From assembly GCA_964535545.1 (NCBI GenBank), contig CAZHUT010000017.1, positions 1 through 20,207 on the forward strand: a stretch of 20,207 nucleotides of DNA. The letters are read 5' to 3'. Shown piece after piece: positions 6,233-12,999 of the stretch (position 1 is the first letter of the stretch; each line of letters begins with the position of its first letter). Below the pieces are notes generated by a model that was not told the origin of the DNA, did no database searches, and saw only the letters and a list, made by a program, of their open reading frames with translations. The DNA is from DALYCO01 sp964535545. Its GTDB lineage: Bacteria > Patescibacteriota > Minisyncoccia > Phycocordibacterales > UBA9973. The position numbers and the translations under genes were made by a program.

Positions 6233-7759
6233 TTACATTCCTTTTAGTACTTTGATACGTGCGCCGATTGAATTGAGACGCTCTGCAATTTCAGCATAAC
6301 CGCGCTTGATTGAGTAGACGTTTCGCAATGTTGAAGTTCCTTCAGCTGCAAGCATAGCAATCAAAATAATTGTTGCCGGACGAAGCGCTGGAGGGCAGAC
6401 AACCTGAGATGCTTTGAGTTTCGTCGGGCCATTTACATATGCGCGATGCGGATCGGCCAACATGACATTTGCTCCAAGACGATTGAGTTCAGTGAAATAA
6501 ATCGCGCGGTTTTCCCACATCCAATCATGAATGAGCGTCGTACCTTCAGCCTGAGTAGCGATCGGAACGAAGAACGGCAAGTTGTCAGTGTTAATGCCAG
6601 GATATGGAAGGGCATGGATTTTTTCTTCAGGCGCCTTCAGAACAGATGGCATGATCGTGATGTCCACGAGATCTGTTTTGCCATTATATGACTTGTAGTA
6701 ATTCGTCTGTGTAAACTTCACACCCATATCTTCGAGCGTAATCAATTCACGACGAAGGAAATCAATCGGGCAGCGAGTAATCGTCAGTTTTGATTTTGTT
6801 GTCACCGCAGCAGCAATCCACATCATTGATTCGATTGGATCTTCGCTGTTTGAGTATTCAAGTGCGCGGTTAATGTTGTCGAGGCCGCGGACGCGAAGTG
6901 TCGTTGAGCCAATGCCTTCGATTGAAACACCGAGAGATTCAAGGAAGAAACAAACATCCTGAACCATATAGTTTGCCGGAGCGAAGCGAATGATTGTTTC
7001 TTCAGGAATCTGTGCCGCAAGGAGGAGGATATTGACCGTTGCCATATCGCTTGATTCATACAATGTTACATCAGCGCCATGGAGTTTGGTGTGGCTGATT
7101 TCATAATCAGTTTCAGTCGTCTTGATCTTGAGACCCATTGCTTCGAGTCCTGCCTGATGAGCTTTGATCGTGCGTTTGCCCATTTTGCATCCGCCAGAGT
7201 GAGGGAGGTTGAATGCCTTAAGTTGCTTACCGAGGGCGCCGAAGAGATAGAGCGAAACGCGGATCTTCTTCGCCACGTCGCCGTCCATATGCTTGAGATC
7301 AAATGTTTTTGGCGGAGTGATTTTGAGTGAATTCTCTTTGACCCACTGCACGTCAACGCCGATGGACTTGAGTAATTCTACTTGTCGAAATACTTCTTCG
7401 ATCTTTGGAATACCGTGCAGTGTGGTTGGGGCCTTGTTAAGCAGGGCAGCAGGAATAAGCGCCACTGCGCCGTTTTTGGAGAAATTGGTTTCAATTGAAC
7501 CGGAGAGCTTGTGTCCGCCTTCGATCTGGAAATCTACTGAATCGTCAGAAAGGGACATGATCTTGTGGTCGAGGACTTCGCTGATCTTGCCGAGCTGGTC
7601 TACAGTCAGGTTCTGACCGCCGCTTTCCATGCGAGCTACAGCGCTTTGAGATGTGCTTAATGCCTTGGCAAATTCTGCCTGAGTCATGCCTCTCTGCTCG
7701 CGAAGTTTTTTGATGAGGAATCCGACCTTCTCTTGCTCACTAGTATCTTTTTTAGACAT
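6233..7759 (-). CDS. murA: UDP-GlcNAc 1-carboxyvinyltransferase (MurA) with N-terminal XRE-type HTH
   Basis: First committed step of peptidoglycan synthesis: transfer of enolpyruvate from PEP to UDP-GlcNAc. 508 aa, against about 420 for standard MurA. Residues about 11-68 form a Cro/C1-type helix-turn-helix: FLIKKLREQRGMTQAEFAKA, then STSQSAVARMESG (36-48) as the recognition-helix region and NLTVDQLGKISEVL. The MurA fold follows from about residue 76. The substrate-binding K95-N96 pair is in NFSKNGAVALIPA, the catalytic Cys191 in SGGCKMGKRTI, and the conserved Asp in PGINTDNLP (387-395). LRPATIILIAMLAAEGTS and the terminal repeat LNSIGARIKVL also fit. Both halves look intact. The ATG at 7759 is 9 nt from a -10 hexamer, with a 20-bp palindrome at the promoter, suggesting autoregulation. 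It heads an operon with tsaD and is divergent from murB. Confidence 0.95.
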   Translation of the reverse strand: MSKKDTSEQEKVGFLIKKLREQRGMTQAEFAKALSTSQSAVARMESGGQNLTVDQLGKISEVLDHKIMSLSDDSVDFQIEGGHKLSGSIETNFSKNGAVALIPAALLNKAPTTLHGIPKIEEVFRQVELLKSIGVDVQWVKENSLKITPPKTFDLKHMDGDVAKKIRVSLYLFGALGKQLKAFNLPHSGGCKMGKRTIKAHQAGLEAMGLKIKTTETDYEISHTKLHGADVTLYESSDMATVNILLLAAQIPEETIIRFAPANYMVQDVCFFLESLGVSIEGIGSTTLRVRGLDNINRALEYSNSEDPIESMMWIAAAVTTKSKLTITRCPIDFLRRELITLEDMGVKFTQTNYYKSYNGKTDLVDITIMPSVLKAPEEKIHALPYPGINTDNLPFFVPIATQAEGTTLIHDWMWENRAIYFTELNRLGANVMLADPHRAYVNGPTKLKASQVVCPPALRPATIILIAMLAAEGTSTLRNVYSIKRGYAEIAERLNSIGARIKVLKGM

Positions 7760-7768
7760 GTTGTTTAT

Positions 7769-7790
7769 TTTATATCATATATGATATAAT
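7769..7790. promoter_or_regulatory. Divergent murA/murB promoters under a 20-bp perfect palindrome
   Basis: TTATATCATATATGATATAA (7770-7789) is a perfect inverted repeat. It covers a plus-strand TATAAT (7785-7790), 6 nt before the murB ATG at 7797, and a minus-strand TATAAA (7769-7774), 9 nt before the murA ATG at 7759. Both mRNAs would be leaderless or nearly so. A 17/18 match to bases 7771-7788 lies on the valS promoter (4497-4514). The symmetry fits a dimeric HTH operator; the XRE domain of the adjacent MurA is the obvious candidate binder (inference). Confidence 0.7.
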
Positions 7791-7796
7791 TGCAAT

Positions 7797-8825
7797 ATGC
7801 TCCACATCCAAGAAAACAAAGACCTTTCGAGCTTATCCACATTCAGATTGAAAGGTACTGCTCGTTATTTTGCTCAAATTACAGACAAATCAGATATTGC
7901 TGATGCGTATGCCTTTGCCGAATCCCACGCCATTCCGGTGGTTATTATTGGCGGTGGTTCAAACACTATCTTTGCTGAGCCACAACTTGAAGCTTTGGTT
8001 CTTCAAATTGCCATTCCAGGATTTGAGCAGGTTGGTGATGCCAGCCCGACAACGACTATCTTTCGTTTTGGTGCCGGAGAAGTGTGGGATTCGGTTGTAG
8101 AACGTACCGTTGCTCTCGGCTACTCAGGCATCGAAGCTCTTTCAGCAATTCCTGGATTTGTCGGCGGTACTCCCGTTCAAAATGTCGGCGCATATGGACA
8201 GGAAGTAAGCAGTACTATCATGTCACTCGAAGCGTATGACACTGCGCTTGGCGGTTTCGTCACTTTTATGAACGAAGACTGCAGATTTCAATATCGCGAT
8301 AGTTACTTCAAAGGCGAAGGAAAGGGAAGATACGTGATCGTTTCAGTTGATTTTCTTCTGTCTAAAAATAAACCAGAAATTCCAAAATATCCGGGCGTGG
8401 CTGAATACTTCACAAGGCACAACATTACTGACCCGACGTTGCTCGACATTCGCAACGCAATTATCGAAATCCGCAAAACAAAACTTCCAGATCCAAAAGA
8501 AATTGCTTCAGTCGGATCATTTTTCAAAAATCCATTTATTCCAGCTGAGCAGGGTTTGATTCTGAAAGCAAAATTTGAAAAGGCAGTTATTTTTCCCGTT
8601 GACGAATCAACGGTCAAAGTCGGTGCCGGTTGGATGCTTGAAACACTTGGCTATCGCGGCAAAGATTTTGGCACACTGATGTGCTATCCGGGCAATGCCA
8701 TGGTCATTGTGAATAAGGGAGAGGCTACTGTTGAGCAGTTAAAAACACTCGTTGCTGAAATTCAGCAGAGAGTGCTTGAAACATTTGGAGTTCAAATCGA
8801 ACCGGAACCTATTTTTGTGGAGTAA
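7797..8825 (+). CDS. murB: UDP-N-acetylenolpyruvoylglucosamine reductase
   Basis: NADPH- and FAD-dependent reduction of the MurA product to UDP-MurNAc. 342 aa, the length of type I (E. coli-like) MurB. FAD-binding features: VVIIGGGSNTIF (48-59) and IPGFVGGTPVQNVGAYGQE (119-137). The type I tyrosine segment YRDSYFKG is present. The proton donor is the Ser in ASVGSFFKNP, and the C-terminal catalytic Glu is in IEPEPIF. Start chosen at 7797 because TENKDLSS-type N-termini begin here and a TATAAT hexamer lies 6 nt upstream, implying a leaderless message. It is divergent from murA, placing both consecutive cytosolic wall steps under one control region. The last 17 bp overlap the 3' end of the convergent kinase gene, with no terminator between them. 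Confidence 0.97.
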   Translation: MLHIQENKDLSSLSTFRLKGTARYFAQITDKSDIADAYAFAESHAIPVVIIGGGSNTIFAEPQLEALVLQIAIPGFEQVGDASPTTTIFRFGAGEVWDSVVERTVALGYSGIEALSAIPGFVGGTPVQNVGAYGQEVSSTIMSLEAYDTALGGFVTFMNEDCRFQYRDSYFKGEGKGRYVIVSVDFLLSKNKPEIPKYPGVAEYFTRHNITDPTLLDIRNAIIEIRKTKLPDPKEIASVGSFFKNPFIPAEQGLILKAKFEKAVIFPVDESTVKVGAGWMLETLGYRGKDFGTLMCYPGNAMVIVNKGEATVEQLKTLVAEIQQRVLETFGVQIEPEPIFVE

Positions 8826-9357
8826 CGCCTCGTTTCGCCAATTCTTCGAGAATAATCTGTACAACTTGCTGTAGGTTATTTTTGTTTGAATCGATGACTA
8901 TGTCAAAGTGGTTTGGATCGTTCAAGTCGTCGATGTGATAGTAAGCCTGGAATCGCTCGTAGATAGAAGCCTCGCGTTCAAGACTTTCTGTTTTTGCTTG
9001 CTCGAATGTTTTTCCTTCGCGAGCTGCAATGCGTTCAAATCGCGCGTCGCCAGGACAGATGAGACAGATCTTGATTGAGTCGGGGATGAAGTGCCACGCC
9101 AATCGTGATTCGAAAATAAACTTGTCATGTGTTTGTCCGTATTCTGTTGTTTTATCATCAAGCTTCTTGTCGAAGTTTGGATCTTTTTCGCAGACTTCCT
9201 TTTCGAATGCGTTCAAGTCGTCATAACCCGCTTCCTTGGCCATATCACGGAACATGTTGCCAGTTGAACGAAATTCATAACCCAAAGCTTCTGCAACCAG
9301 TTTTGCGGTTGAAGATTTCCCAGTTCCAGCGAGTCCAAATAAGGTTATTTTTGCCAT
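8809..9357 (-). CDS. (d)CMP kinase-like P-loop kinase
   Basis: 182-aa P-loop nucleotide kinase most like the short archaeal-type/cytidylate-kinase-like family that phosphorylates CMP or dCMP; the exact substrate is inferred. Walker A is GLAGTGKSST (about 8-17). YEFRSTGNMFRDMAKEAG is the monophosphate-binding region, FESRLAWHFIPD matches the family's SRL motif, and the lid arginines lie in RFERIAAREGK and SLEREASIYERFQAYYHID, followed by FDIVIDS. I start at the ATG at 9357. An in-frame ATG at 9408 would add 17 unconserved residues (SISLKKQQYS...) and would include the promoter (-35 TTGAAA, -10 TATTCT). The predicted transcription start is about 4 nt from 9357. Its 3' end overlaps murB by 17 bp, tail to tail. 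Confidence 0.82.
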   Translation of the reverse strand: MAKITLFGLAGTGKSSTAKLVAEALGYEFRSTGNMFRDMAKEAGYDDLNAFEKEVCEKDPNFDKKLDDKTTEYGQTHDKFIFESRLAWHFIPDSIKICLICPGDARFERIAAREGKTFEQAKTESLEREASIYERFQAYYHIDDLNDPNHFDIVIDSNKNNLQQVVQIILEELAKRGVTPQK

Positions 9358-9367
9358 GTGTGGTTTA

Positions 9368-9396
9368 AGAATACATGAATATTGTTGCTTTTTCAA
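9368..9396 (-). promoter_or_regulatory. Promoter of the CMP-kinase-like gene
   Basis: Minus strand TTGAAA (9391-9396), 17-bp spacer, TATTCT (9368-9373), then 10 nt to the ATG at 9357. This near-leaderless layout decides between the two possible starts of the gene. Confidence 0.6.
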
Positions 9397-9401
9397 CGAG
9401 A

Positions 9402-9429
9402 TTGACAATATACAAATTTGTGCTATAAA
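9402..9429 (+). promoter_or_regulatory. Promoter of the small membrane protein gene
   Basis: Consensus -35 TTGACA (9402-9407), 16-bp spacer, extended -10 TGcTATAAA (hexamer 9424-9429). Predicted transcription start near 9436 leaves a leader of about 42 nt before the ATG at 9478, unlike most genes in this window. No Shine-Dalgarno is visible in that leader. Confidence 0.7.
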
Positions 9430-9477
9430 AATAACAACGTTCTAAACCCGATTGTTTTACCTTAAAACCCGAACACA

Positions 9478-9915
9478 ATGAATTTTTCGCTTGCAGAAGT
9501 AATTATTATTATTGTCTTAACCCTTATTGCTCTGTATTTCATCATCATTAAACCCAGAAAGGATTTGTTGGAAAAGCTAAGTATTACTTCAAAAATTGTG
9601 GCAGATTTGAAAAACGCCAAAACTGCGAAAGATTTTCTTGCCATCCGTACTGAAATGAGAAAGCATCCGATGTACCACACATTTTTGTATTACAAATGGG
9701 CGTATGCAGTTTCAGGCCGTATAAAAGAGATGCATGAAGAAATTAAACACCCTAAAATGCCATCACCAATGCTGGGCGTACTTTCCATTATGCCGCTGTT
9801 CAATTTTCTGGCTCAAATTAACGACCCGCTTGATCCTGTCGAACGTGCAGTTCTCAATAAAATTACAAGCAAGGAAAATGGCGTGCAGGTAATGTACGGA
9901 AATATTTTTGACTGA
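9478..9915 (+). CDS. Hypothetical protein with one N-terminal membrane helix
   Basis: 145 aa. Residues about 5-24 (AEVIIIIVLTLIALYFIIIK) form one strongly hydrophobic helix followed by the positively charged KPRKDLLEK, predicting a membrane anchor; orientation is uncertain. The rest is a helical, mostly soluble domain: TSKIVADLKNAKTAKDFLAI, a Tyr/His-rich stretch HPMYHTFLYYKWAY, and a C-terminal part with a second mildly hydrophobic segment (PMLGVLSIMPLFNFLAQI). No family is recognised. It stands alone between a strong consensus promoter and a good terminator. Its stop is TGA (9913-9915), evidence that UGA is not reassigned in this organism. Confidence 0.7.
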   Translation: MNFSLAEVIIIIVLTLIALYFIIIKPRKDLLEKLSITSKIVADLKNAKTAKDFLAIRTEMRKHPMYHTFLYYKWAYAVSGRIKEMHEEIKHPKMPSPMLGVLSIMPLFNFLAQINDPLDPVERAVLNKITSKENGVQVMYGNIFD

Positions 9916-9927
9916 TTTTGTTCTCAT

Positions 9928-9961
9928 AACCCTCGGGCCAGCAATGGTTCGAGGGTTTTTT
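9928..9961 (+). terminator. Rho-independent terminator of the 9478 gene
   Basis: A 13-bp stem AACCCTCGGGCCA / TGGTTCGAGGGTT (two G-T pairs) capped by a GCAA tetraloop, followed by six T (9956-9961). Part of the right arm, AATGGTTCGAGGG, recurs in the terminator at 5046-5082. Confidence 0.88.
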
Positions 9962-10123
9962 ATTTACATCGCCCCATGCCCATCCACCTTCGCATCTTCT
10001 TTTGTTTTTGTTGGCAAGAAGATTCCGCGACAAGCAGTGCTGCGGTGACGACAAGGCACGGTGTTAGTCATTCCTGAAACCAGTCCTGTGTTGTACTCGG
10101 ATCGAGCTGTTTTGCAAAATGCA

Positions 10124-10132
10124 TGGTATTAT
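10124..10132 (+). promoter_or_regulatory. Extended -10 of the HAD-family gene
   Basis: TGgTATTAT (hexamer 10127-10132) lies 10 nt before the ATG at 10143, with no good -35. It supports a near-leaderless start at 10143 rather than at the in-frame ATG at 10119, which would lie upstream of the transcription start. Confidence 0.5.
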
Positions 10133-10142
10133 AGGCTCATTC

Positions 10143-11834
10143 ATGAATTCATGTTCGTCATCTTTCATCGCTCGAGCCAAAACGGCAATCGACACAGCGG
10201 ATGTCATTTCGTTTGATATTTTCGACACATTGCTTATCCGGCCCTATGTTCGTCCATGGGATCTGTTTCGTCATCTGGAAGAGCGGGAATCGGCCACCGG
10301 TTTTGCTGTGGCACGCGTTTTTGCCGACATCTATGCCAAGCGCTGGAAATATCGCCACATGGAAGACATTACGCTCGACCATCTCTATTCCTTGATGCCT
10401 CAACGATTTGAAGCACTCAAATCCAAAGAGGCTGCGCTTGAACTGCAAGTACTTCGCGCCAATCCAGAATTGTCGGAAGTGTATCGGTATGCACAAGAAA
10501 AGAAAAAGCGCATTATCATTGTTTCCAATATGTATCTGTCAATTGATGTCATTGAACAATCTTTGGCTAAGAATGGTTTTATCGGCTATGAAAAATTCTA
10601 TCTCTCGTCATATTTGAATAAACGTAAGTCTCTGTCGCTTTTTAATCATGTCATTGAAGATCTCGGCGTTTCTCCTCATACAATCGTTCATATTGGTGAT
10701 AATACAATCGATGATAATATCAGTGCTCGGCGGGCGGGAATGAATGTTGTGCCGTACATGAAAGTACTCGATCAGTTTTTTCAGTCGCACACATCTAATG
10801 AGGCAAAAATGCAGCTGAAGCGGTTTCGATCTCAGGCATTATTGAGTATCAGCGCATCAGTCACGCTTGCGCTGGCTTCTGAACGATGGCATAGGGAAAT
10901 GCTTACAGGGGAGAAATATTCATACTGGAATTCATTTGGTTATAAATACGCTGCACCGCTCATATTCTCATTTGTTCAGTTTATAAAGCAGCAGTCCTAC
11001 GATGCAAATATTGAAAAAATTTGGTTTCTGTCACGCGACTGCTTCTTAGTGCAAAAAATATATCAGCTAGTCGATCCTGCAATGCCGAGCGAATACGTGT
11101 ACGCTCCTCGCAAAACAGCGTTTGAATATGGCGACGGCAGCAGCAGCTCGGCTCAGGCCTACGCAACCTATATTCGACAGCTAACAGGAACGAGCACAAA
11201 GATGGCTTTGGTGGATTCCGAAACCGCTCAGTTTACAGGCCAGAAGTTTATTCAGAAGCTGCTGGGTTTTACAGTTCTCGGCTTATACTGGCAAGTTTTA
11301 CTTAAGCCGCGAGGGGATACGCCATATCGTTCGTGCGTTACGGGTTCGTTTTTAAGCGGTGGCCTGTTGGAATTTATCATGACGTCACCCGAACTTCCAA
11401 TTACAGAAATGCAGGGCGGTACGCCGGTATACCAGACCGATCCGTCTTCGTATGAAGTAATCCGAAGCAAGGCCTACGAAGAAATTGTTCAGGGCGGCAT
11501 TGCGTTTGTGCACGATATGATTTCAGTCTTTGGCGATTTTGCACCGCGTTTTGGAGCGAAGAATATGATGAAGCGTCTAAGTACTTTTACAGCGTATCCA
11601 ACCGAAGCGGACCTTACGGCTTTTGCGGCTATTTATCATTCAGCCGACGAAGATCATCGGAAATATACGCCGACTGTTGTGTACAACATTAGATTTATTG
11701 ATCTGCTTCGTGAACCGAGAAAAAACTATAACGTGATCAAAGAGGCGATTTTTAGGCGGCCGTGGCAGAAGATGGTGGTGAGAGCGGGGAGAGTGTTCGA
11801 GGTGATTCGAGCACACTATCACAACTTTAAGTAA
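10143..11834 (+). CDS. Large HAD-superfamily protein (COG5610-like predicted hydrolase)
   Basis: 563 aa (571 if started at 10119). The N-terminal third is a HAD phosphohydrolase/phosphotransferase domain. Counted from the 10119 Met: motif I SFDIFDTLL with D33 and D36; motif II IIVSNMYLS (133-141, Ser136); Lys in NKRKSLSLF; motif IV HIGDNTIDDN (191-200). The rest resembles the long C-terminal region of predicted HAD hydrolases that often sit in surface-glycan clusters, with WFLSRDCFLVQKIY and YVYAPRKTAFEYG as marked segments. The function of that part is not established, and I assign no substrate. Here the gene is alone: no glycosyltransferases are adjacent. The basic C-terminus ends FEVIRAHYHNFK. 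The TAA stop (11832-11834) lies within a 12-mer, GTAAGGGATTCG, that copies tRNA-Val 3'-end sequence, so the last codons may have been altered by that duplication. Confidence 0.85.
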   Translation: MNSCSSSFIARAKTAIDTADVISFDIFDTLLIRPYVRPWDLFRHLEERESATGFAVARVFADIYAKRWKYRHMEDITLDHLYSLMPQRFEALKSKEAALELQVLRANPELSEVYRYAQEKKKRIIIVSNMYLSIDVIEQSLAKNGFIGYEKFYLSSYLNKRKSLSLFNHVIEDLGVSPHTIVHIGDNTIDDNISARRAGMNVVPYMKVLDQFFQSHTSNEAKMQLKRFRSQALLSISASVTLALASERWHREMLTGEKYSYWNSFGYKYAAPLIFSFVQFIKQQSYDANIEKIWFLSRDCFLVQKIYQLVDPAMPSEYVYAPRKTAFEYGDGSSSSAQAYATYIRQLTGTSTKMALVDSETAQFTGQKFIQKLLGFTVLGLYWQVLLKPRGDTPYRSCVTGSFLSGGLLEFIMTSPELPITEMQGGTPVYQTDPSSYEVIRSKAYEEIVQGGIAFVHDMISVFGDFAPRFGAKNMMKRLSTFTAYPTEADLTAFAAIYHSADEDHRKYTPTVVYNIRFIDLLREPRKNYNVIKEAIFRRPWQKMVVRAGRVFEVIRAHYHNFK

Positions 11835-11911
11835 GGGATTCGCGACTACCGTCGCGGGTGCTTTTCGGTCTCGCAGAGCCTCGACATCGAAAAGCCTTTC
11901 GAATCCCTTAC
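11831..11911. repeat. Three-way-junction-like inverted repeat carrying tRNA-Val 3'-end sequence
   Basis: The outer arms GTAAGGGATTCG (11831-11842) and CGAATCCCTTAC (11900-11911) are perfectly complementary. Inside are two further perfect hairpins: CGCGAC/GTCGCG (11841-11846 with 11851-11856, loop TACC), sharing two bases with the outer arm, and GCTTTTCG/CGAAAAGC (11860-11867 with 11888-11895). The outer 12-mer occurs a third time at 11965-11976, inside tRNA-Val, where it spans the T-arm and the end of the acceptor. Confidence 0.75.
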
Positions 11912-11933
11912 GCAAAAGGCGCAGGCCTTTTGC
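11912..11933 (-). terminator. Hairpin downstream of tRNA-Val
   Basis: GCAAAAGG (11912-11919) pairs perfectly with CCTTTTGC (11926-11933), loop CGCAGG. It lies 25 nt past the tRNA 3' end on the minus strand and has a T-rich right arm but no following T-run. It may terminate transcription or protect a precursor end. Confidence 0.4.
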
Positions 11934-11958
11934 TCCCGCGCCACTCGCTTTGCTCGTG

Positions 11959-12031
11959 TGCGCGGTAAGGGATTCGAACCCCTGGCCTACCCCACGTCAA
12001 GGGGTCGCTCTACCAACTGAGCTAACCGCGC
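11959..12031 (-). tRNA. tRNA-Val (anticodon GAC)
   Basis: 73-nt cloverleaf on the minus strand: acceptor GCGCGGT/ACCGCGC with discriminator A (11959); D-arm GCTCAGTTGGTAGAGC; anticodon stem CCCC/GGGG with loop TTGACGT giving anticodon GAC; T-arm loop TTCGAAT. The 3' CCA is not encoded (the following bases read CAC), so it must be added post-transcriptionally. Immediately downstream, GGCGCGG could pair with the 3' acceptor strand and compete with the normal 5' strand. Confidence 0.95.
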
Positions 12032-12043
12032 AAATACCCAGTA

Positions 12044-12072
12044 AAGATACACTAAAAACACCAGATTTTCAA
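12044..12072 (-). promoter_or_regulatory. tRNA-Val promoter
   Basis: Minus strand TTGAAA (12067-12072), 17-bp spacer, TATCTT (12044-12049), about 12 nt upstream of the mature tRNA 5' end at 12031. Confidence 0.6.
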
Positions 12073-12106
12073 GGGCTTTACAAATTTGAATGAGAGCGTA
12101 CAGTTA

Positions 12107-12112
12107 TATAAA
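12107..12112 (+). promoter_or_regulatory. -10 element of the 12122 gene
   Basis: TATAAA (12107-12112) within TTATATAAAA, 9 nt before the GTG start at 12122. A weak -35 TTGAAT lies at 12086-12091 with a short 15-bp spacer. It again predicts a leaderless or near-leaderless mRNA. Confidence 0.5.
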
Positions 12113-12121
12113 AGCTAAATT

Positions 12122-12775
12122 GTGAACAGAATAATTATTACACTCAGCCTAAATGATTCCCAAATACTCAAGACATTTAACGGGGACCCAGGGGTAGATT
12201 TGTATTACTTACCAGAATCCATAATCCTTGAGCAAAAAGAAAAGGATGTATGCATGATTCCGCTTTGTATTGAGAGGCCAGAGAAGATGAAAGAAAAAGA
12301 TTTTAGCGCCTATGACGCTGAAATGTATAAAGGGATAATGGAAGACCTCAAAACAATTACTGATACCGAACCCTCAGAAGAGGAAAACATTACGGTTATC
12401 ATTACCGTGCCGAGTGATCATTACGAAGATTTTCTTGATGCATTTAAACTCAAGGTTGGAAAAGTGGATAATTGGGAGCTTGAAATTATCGAAGACCAAG
12501 AGACTGATGCATTTTTGCCGGCAAACCTCTGTGTTATTCCCATAGAAGTGTATGATAACCCCGGAGCAATAGGCGAAGTGGCATTCATAGCACTTGCTGA
12601 ATTTTTGTACGATCTTATTTGCCAGCGTCCAAGCGTAGCAGCGATTCATGATTCATTAACGAGTCCGGAGATAAAGAAGAGACGCAAAAATACAAAGCGA
12701 AAAGAAAAACGCAAAGAAACAGTCAAAATCCCTGACCAGCTGGCTGCTGGGTTTCATGGAGAACAAAGGAACTAG
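12122..12775 (+). CDS. Hypothetical protein, 217 aa
   Basis: No family recognised. GTG start chosen because a -10 hexamer lies 9 nt upstream and the beta strand RIIITLSL begins immediately. The fold looks alpha/beta, with beta-type stretches RIIITLSL, DVCMIPLCI, NITVIITVP, NLCVIPIEVY, acidic helices between them (YKGIMEDLKTITDTEPSEEE) and a hydrophobic helix EVAFIALAEFLYDLIC (about 153-168). The pattern VCMIPLCIE and LCVIPIEVY suggests an internal two-fold repeat, each half a strand of similar pattern followed by an acidic segment. The C-terminal 40 residues are very basic (KKRRKNTKRKEKRKE), possibly binding nucleic acid or ribosomes. It is flanked by tRNA-Val and tRNA-Ser and followed by a clear terminator, so it is monocistronic. 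Confidence 0.65.
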   Translation: MNRIIITLSLNDSQILKTFNGDPGVDLYYLPESIILEQKEKDVCMIPLCIERPEKMKEKDFSAYDAEMYKGIMEDLKTITDTEPSEEENITVIITVPSDHYEDFLDAFKLKVGKVDNWELEIIEDQETDAFLPANLCVIPIEVYDNPGAIGEVAFIALAEFLYDLICQRPSVAAIHDSLTSPEIKKRRKNTKRKEKRKETVKIPDQLAAGFHGEQRN

Positions 12776-12792
12776 ATATATGCTCGATAAGT

Positions 12793-12823
12793 CCCATTCG
12801 TAACAGAATGGGCGATTTTTTTT
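12793..12823 (+). terminator. Rho-independent terminator of the 12122 gene
   Basis: CCCATTC (12793-12799) pairs with GAATGGG (12806-12812), loop GTAACA, followed by eight T (12816-12823). It ends directly beside the 3' end of the convergent tRNA-Ser. Confidence 0.85.
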
Positions 12824-12824
12824 G

Positions 12825-12911
12825 CGGAGGAGGAGAGATTCGAACTCTCGATGGGATTGCTCCCATGCCGCTTTTCGAGAGCGGTGCCTTCAACCACTCA
12901 GCCACTCCTCC
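12825..12911 (-). tRNA. tRNA-Ser (anticodon CGA)
   Basis: 87-nt type II tRNA on the minus strand: acceptor GGAGGAG/CTCCTCC, discriminator G (12825), as expected for Ser; D-arm GCTGAGTGGTTGAAGGC; anticodon stem CCGCT/AGCGG with loop CTCGAAA giving CGA; long variable arm with TGGGA/TCCCA; T-arm GAGAG-TTCGAAT-CTCTC. No CCA is encoded. Confidence 0.95.
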
Positions 12912-12939
12912 GAGAGTGAAAATTGGTCGAACGTCAGGC

Positions 12940-12984
12940 ATAATACCACTTTTACTTGAGAAAATCTAACTTTTCTGCTACTAT
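12940..12984. promoter_or_regulatory. Overlapping divergent promoters of tRNA-Ser and tRNA-Glu
   Basis: Plus strand, for tRNA-Glu: TTGAGA (12956-12961), 17-bp spacer, extended -10 TGcTACTAT (hexamer 12979-12984). Minus strand, for tRNA-Ser: TATTAT (12940-12945) with a weak -35 TTAGAT (12964-12969). The -35 regions overlap, so the two tRNA genes share one compact control region. Confidence 0.6.
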
Positions 12985-12999
12985 ATCCTCGTTCTAGTT

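Noticed and set aside
9358..9408. A 17-residue N-terminal extension of the CMP-kinase-like protein
   Set aside because: It covers the promoter hexamers, and the P-loop family starts right before the Walker A strand.
9913..9915. Possible UGA reassignment (as in some CPR lineages)
   Set aside because: TGA here is followed at once by a strong terminator and behaves as a true stop; the long coding frames need no in-frame UGA.
9863..10054. 63-codon minus-strand open frame in the gap before the HAD gene
   Set aside because: It runs through the terminator and into the 9478 gene, with no recognisable promoter or family; treated as non-coding. Bases 9962-10123 otherwise show nothing I can support.
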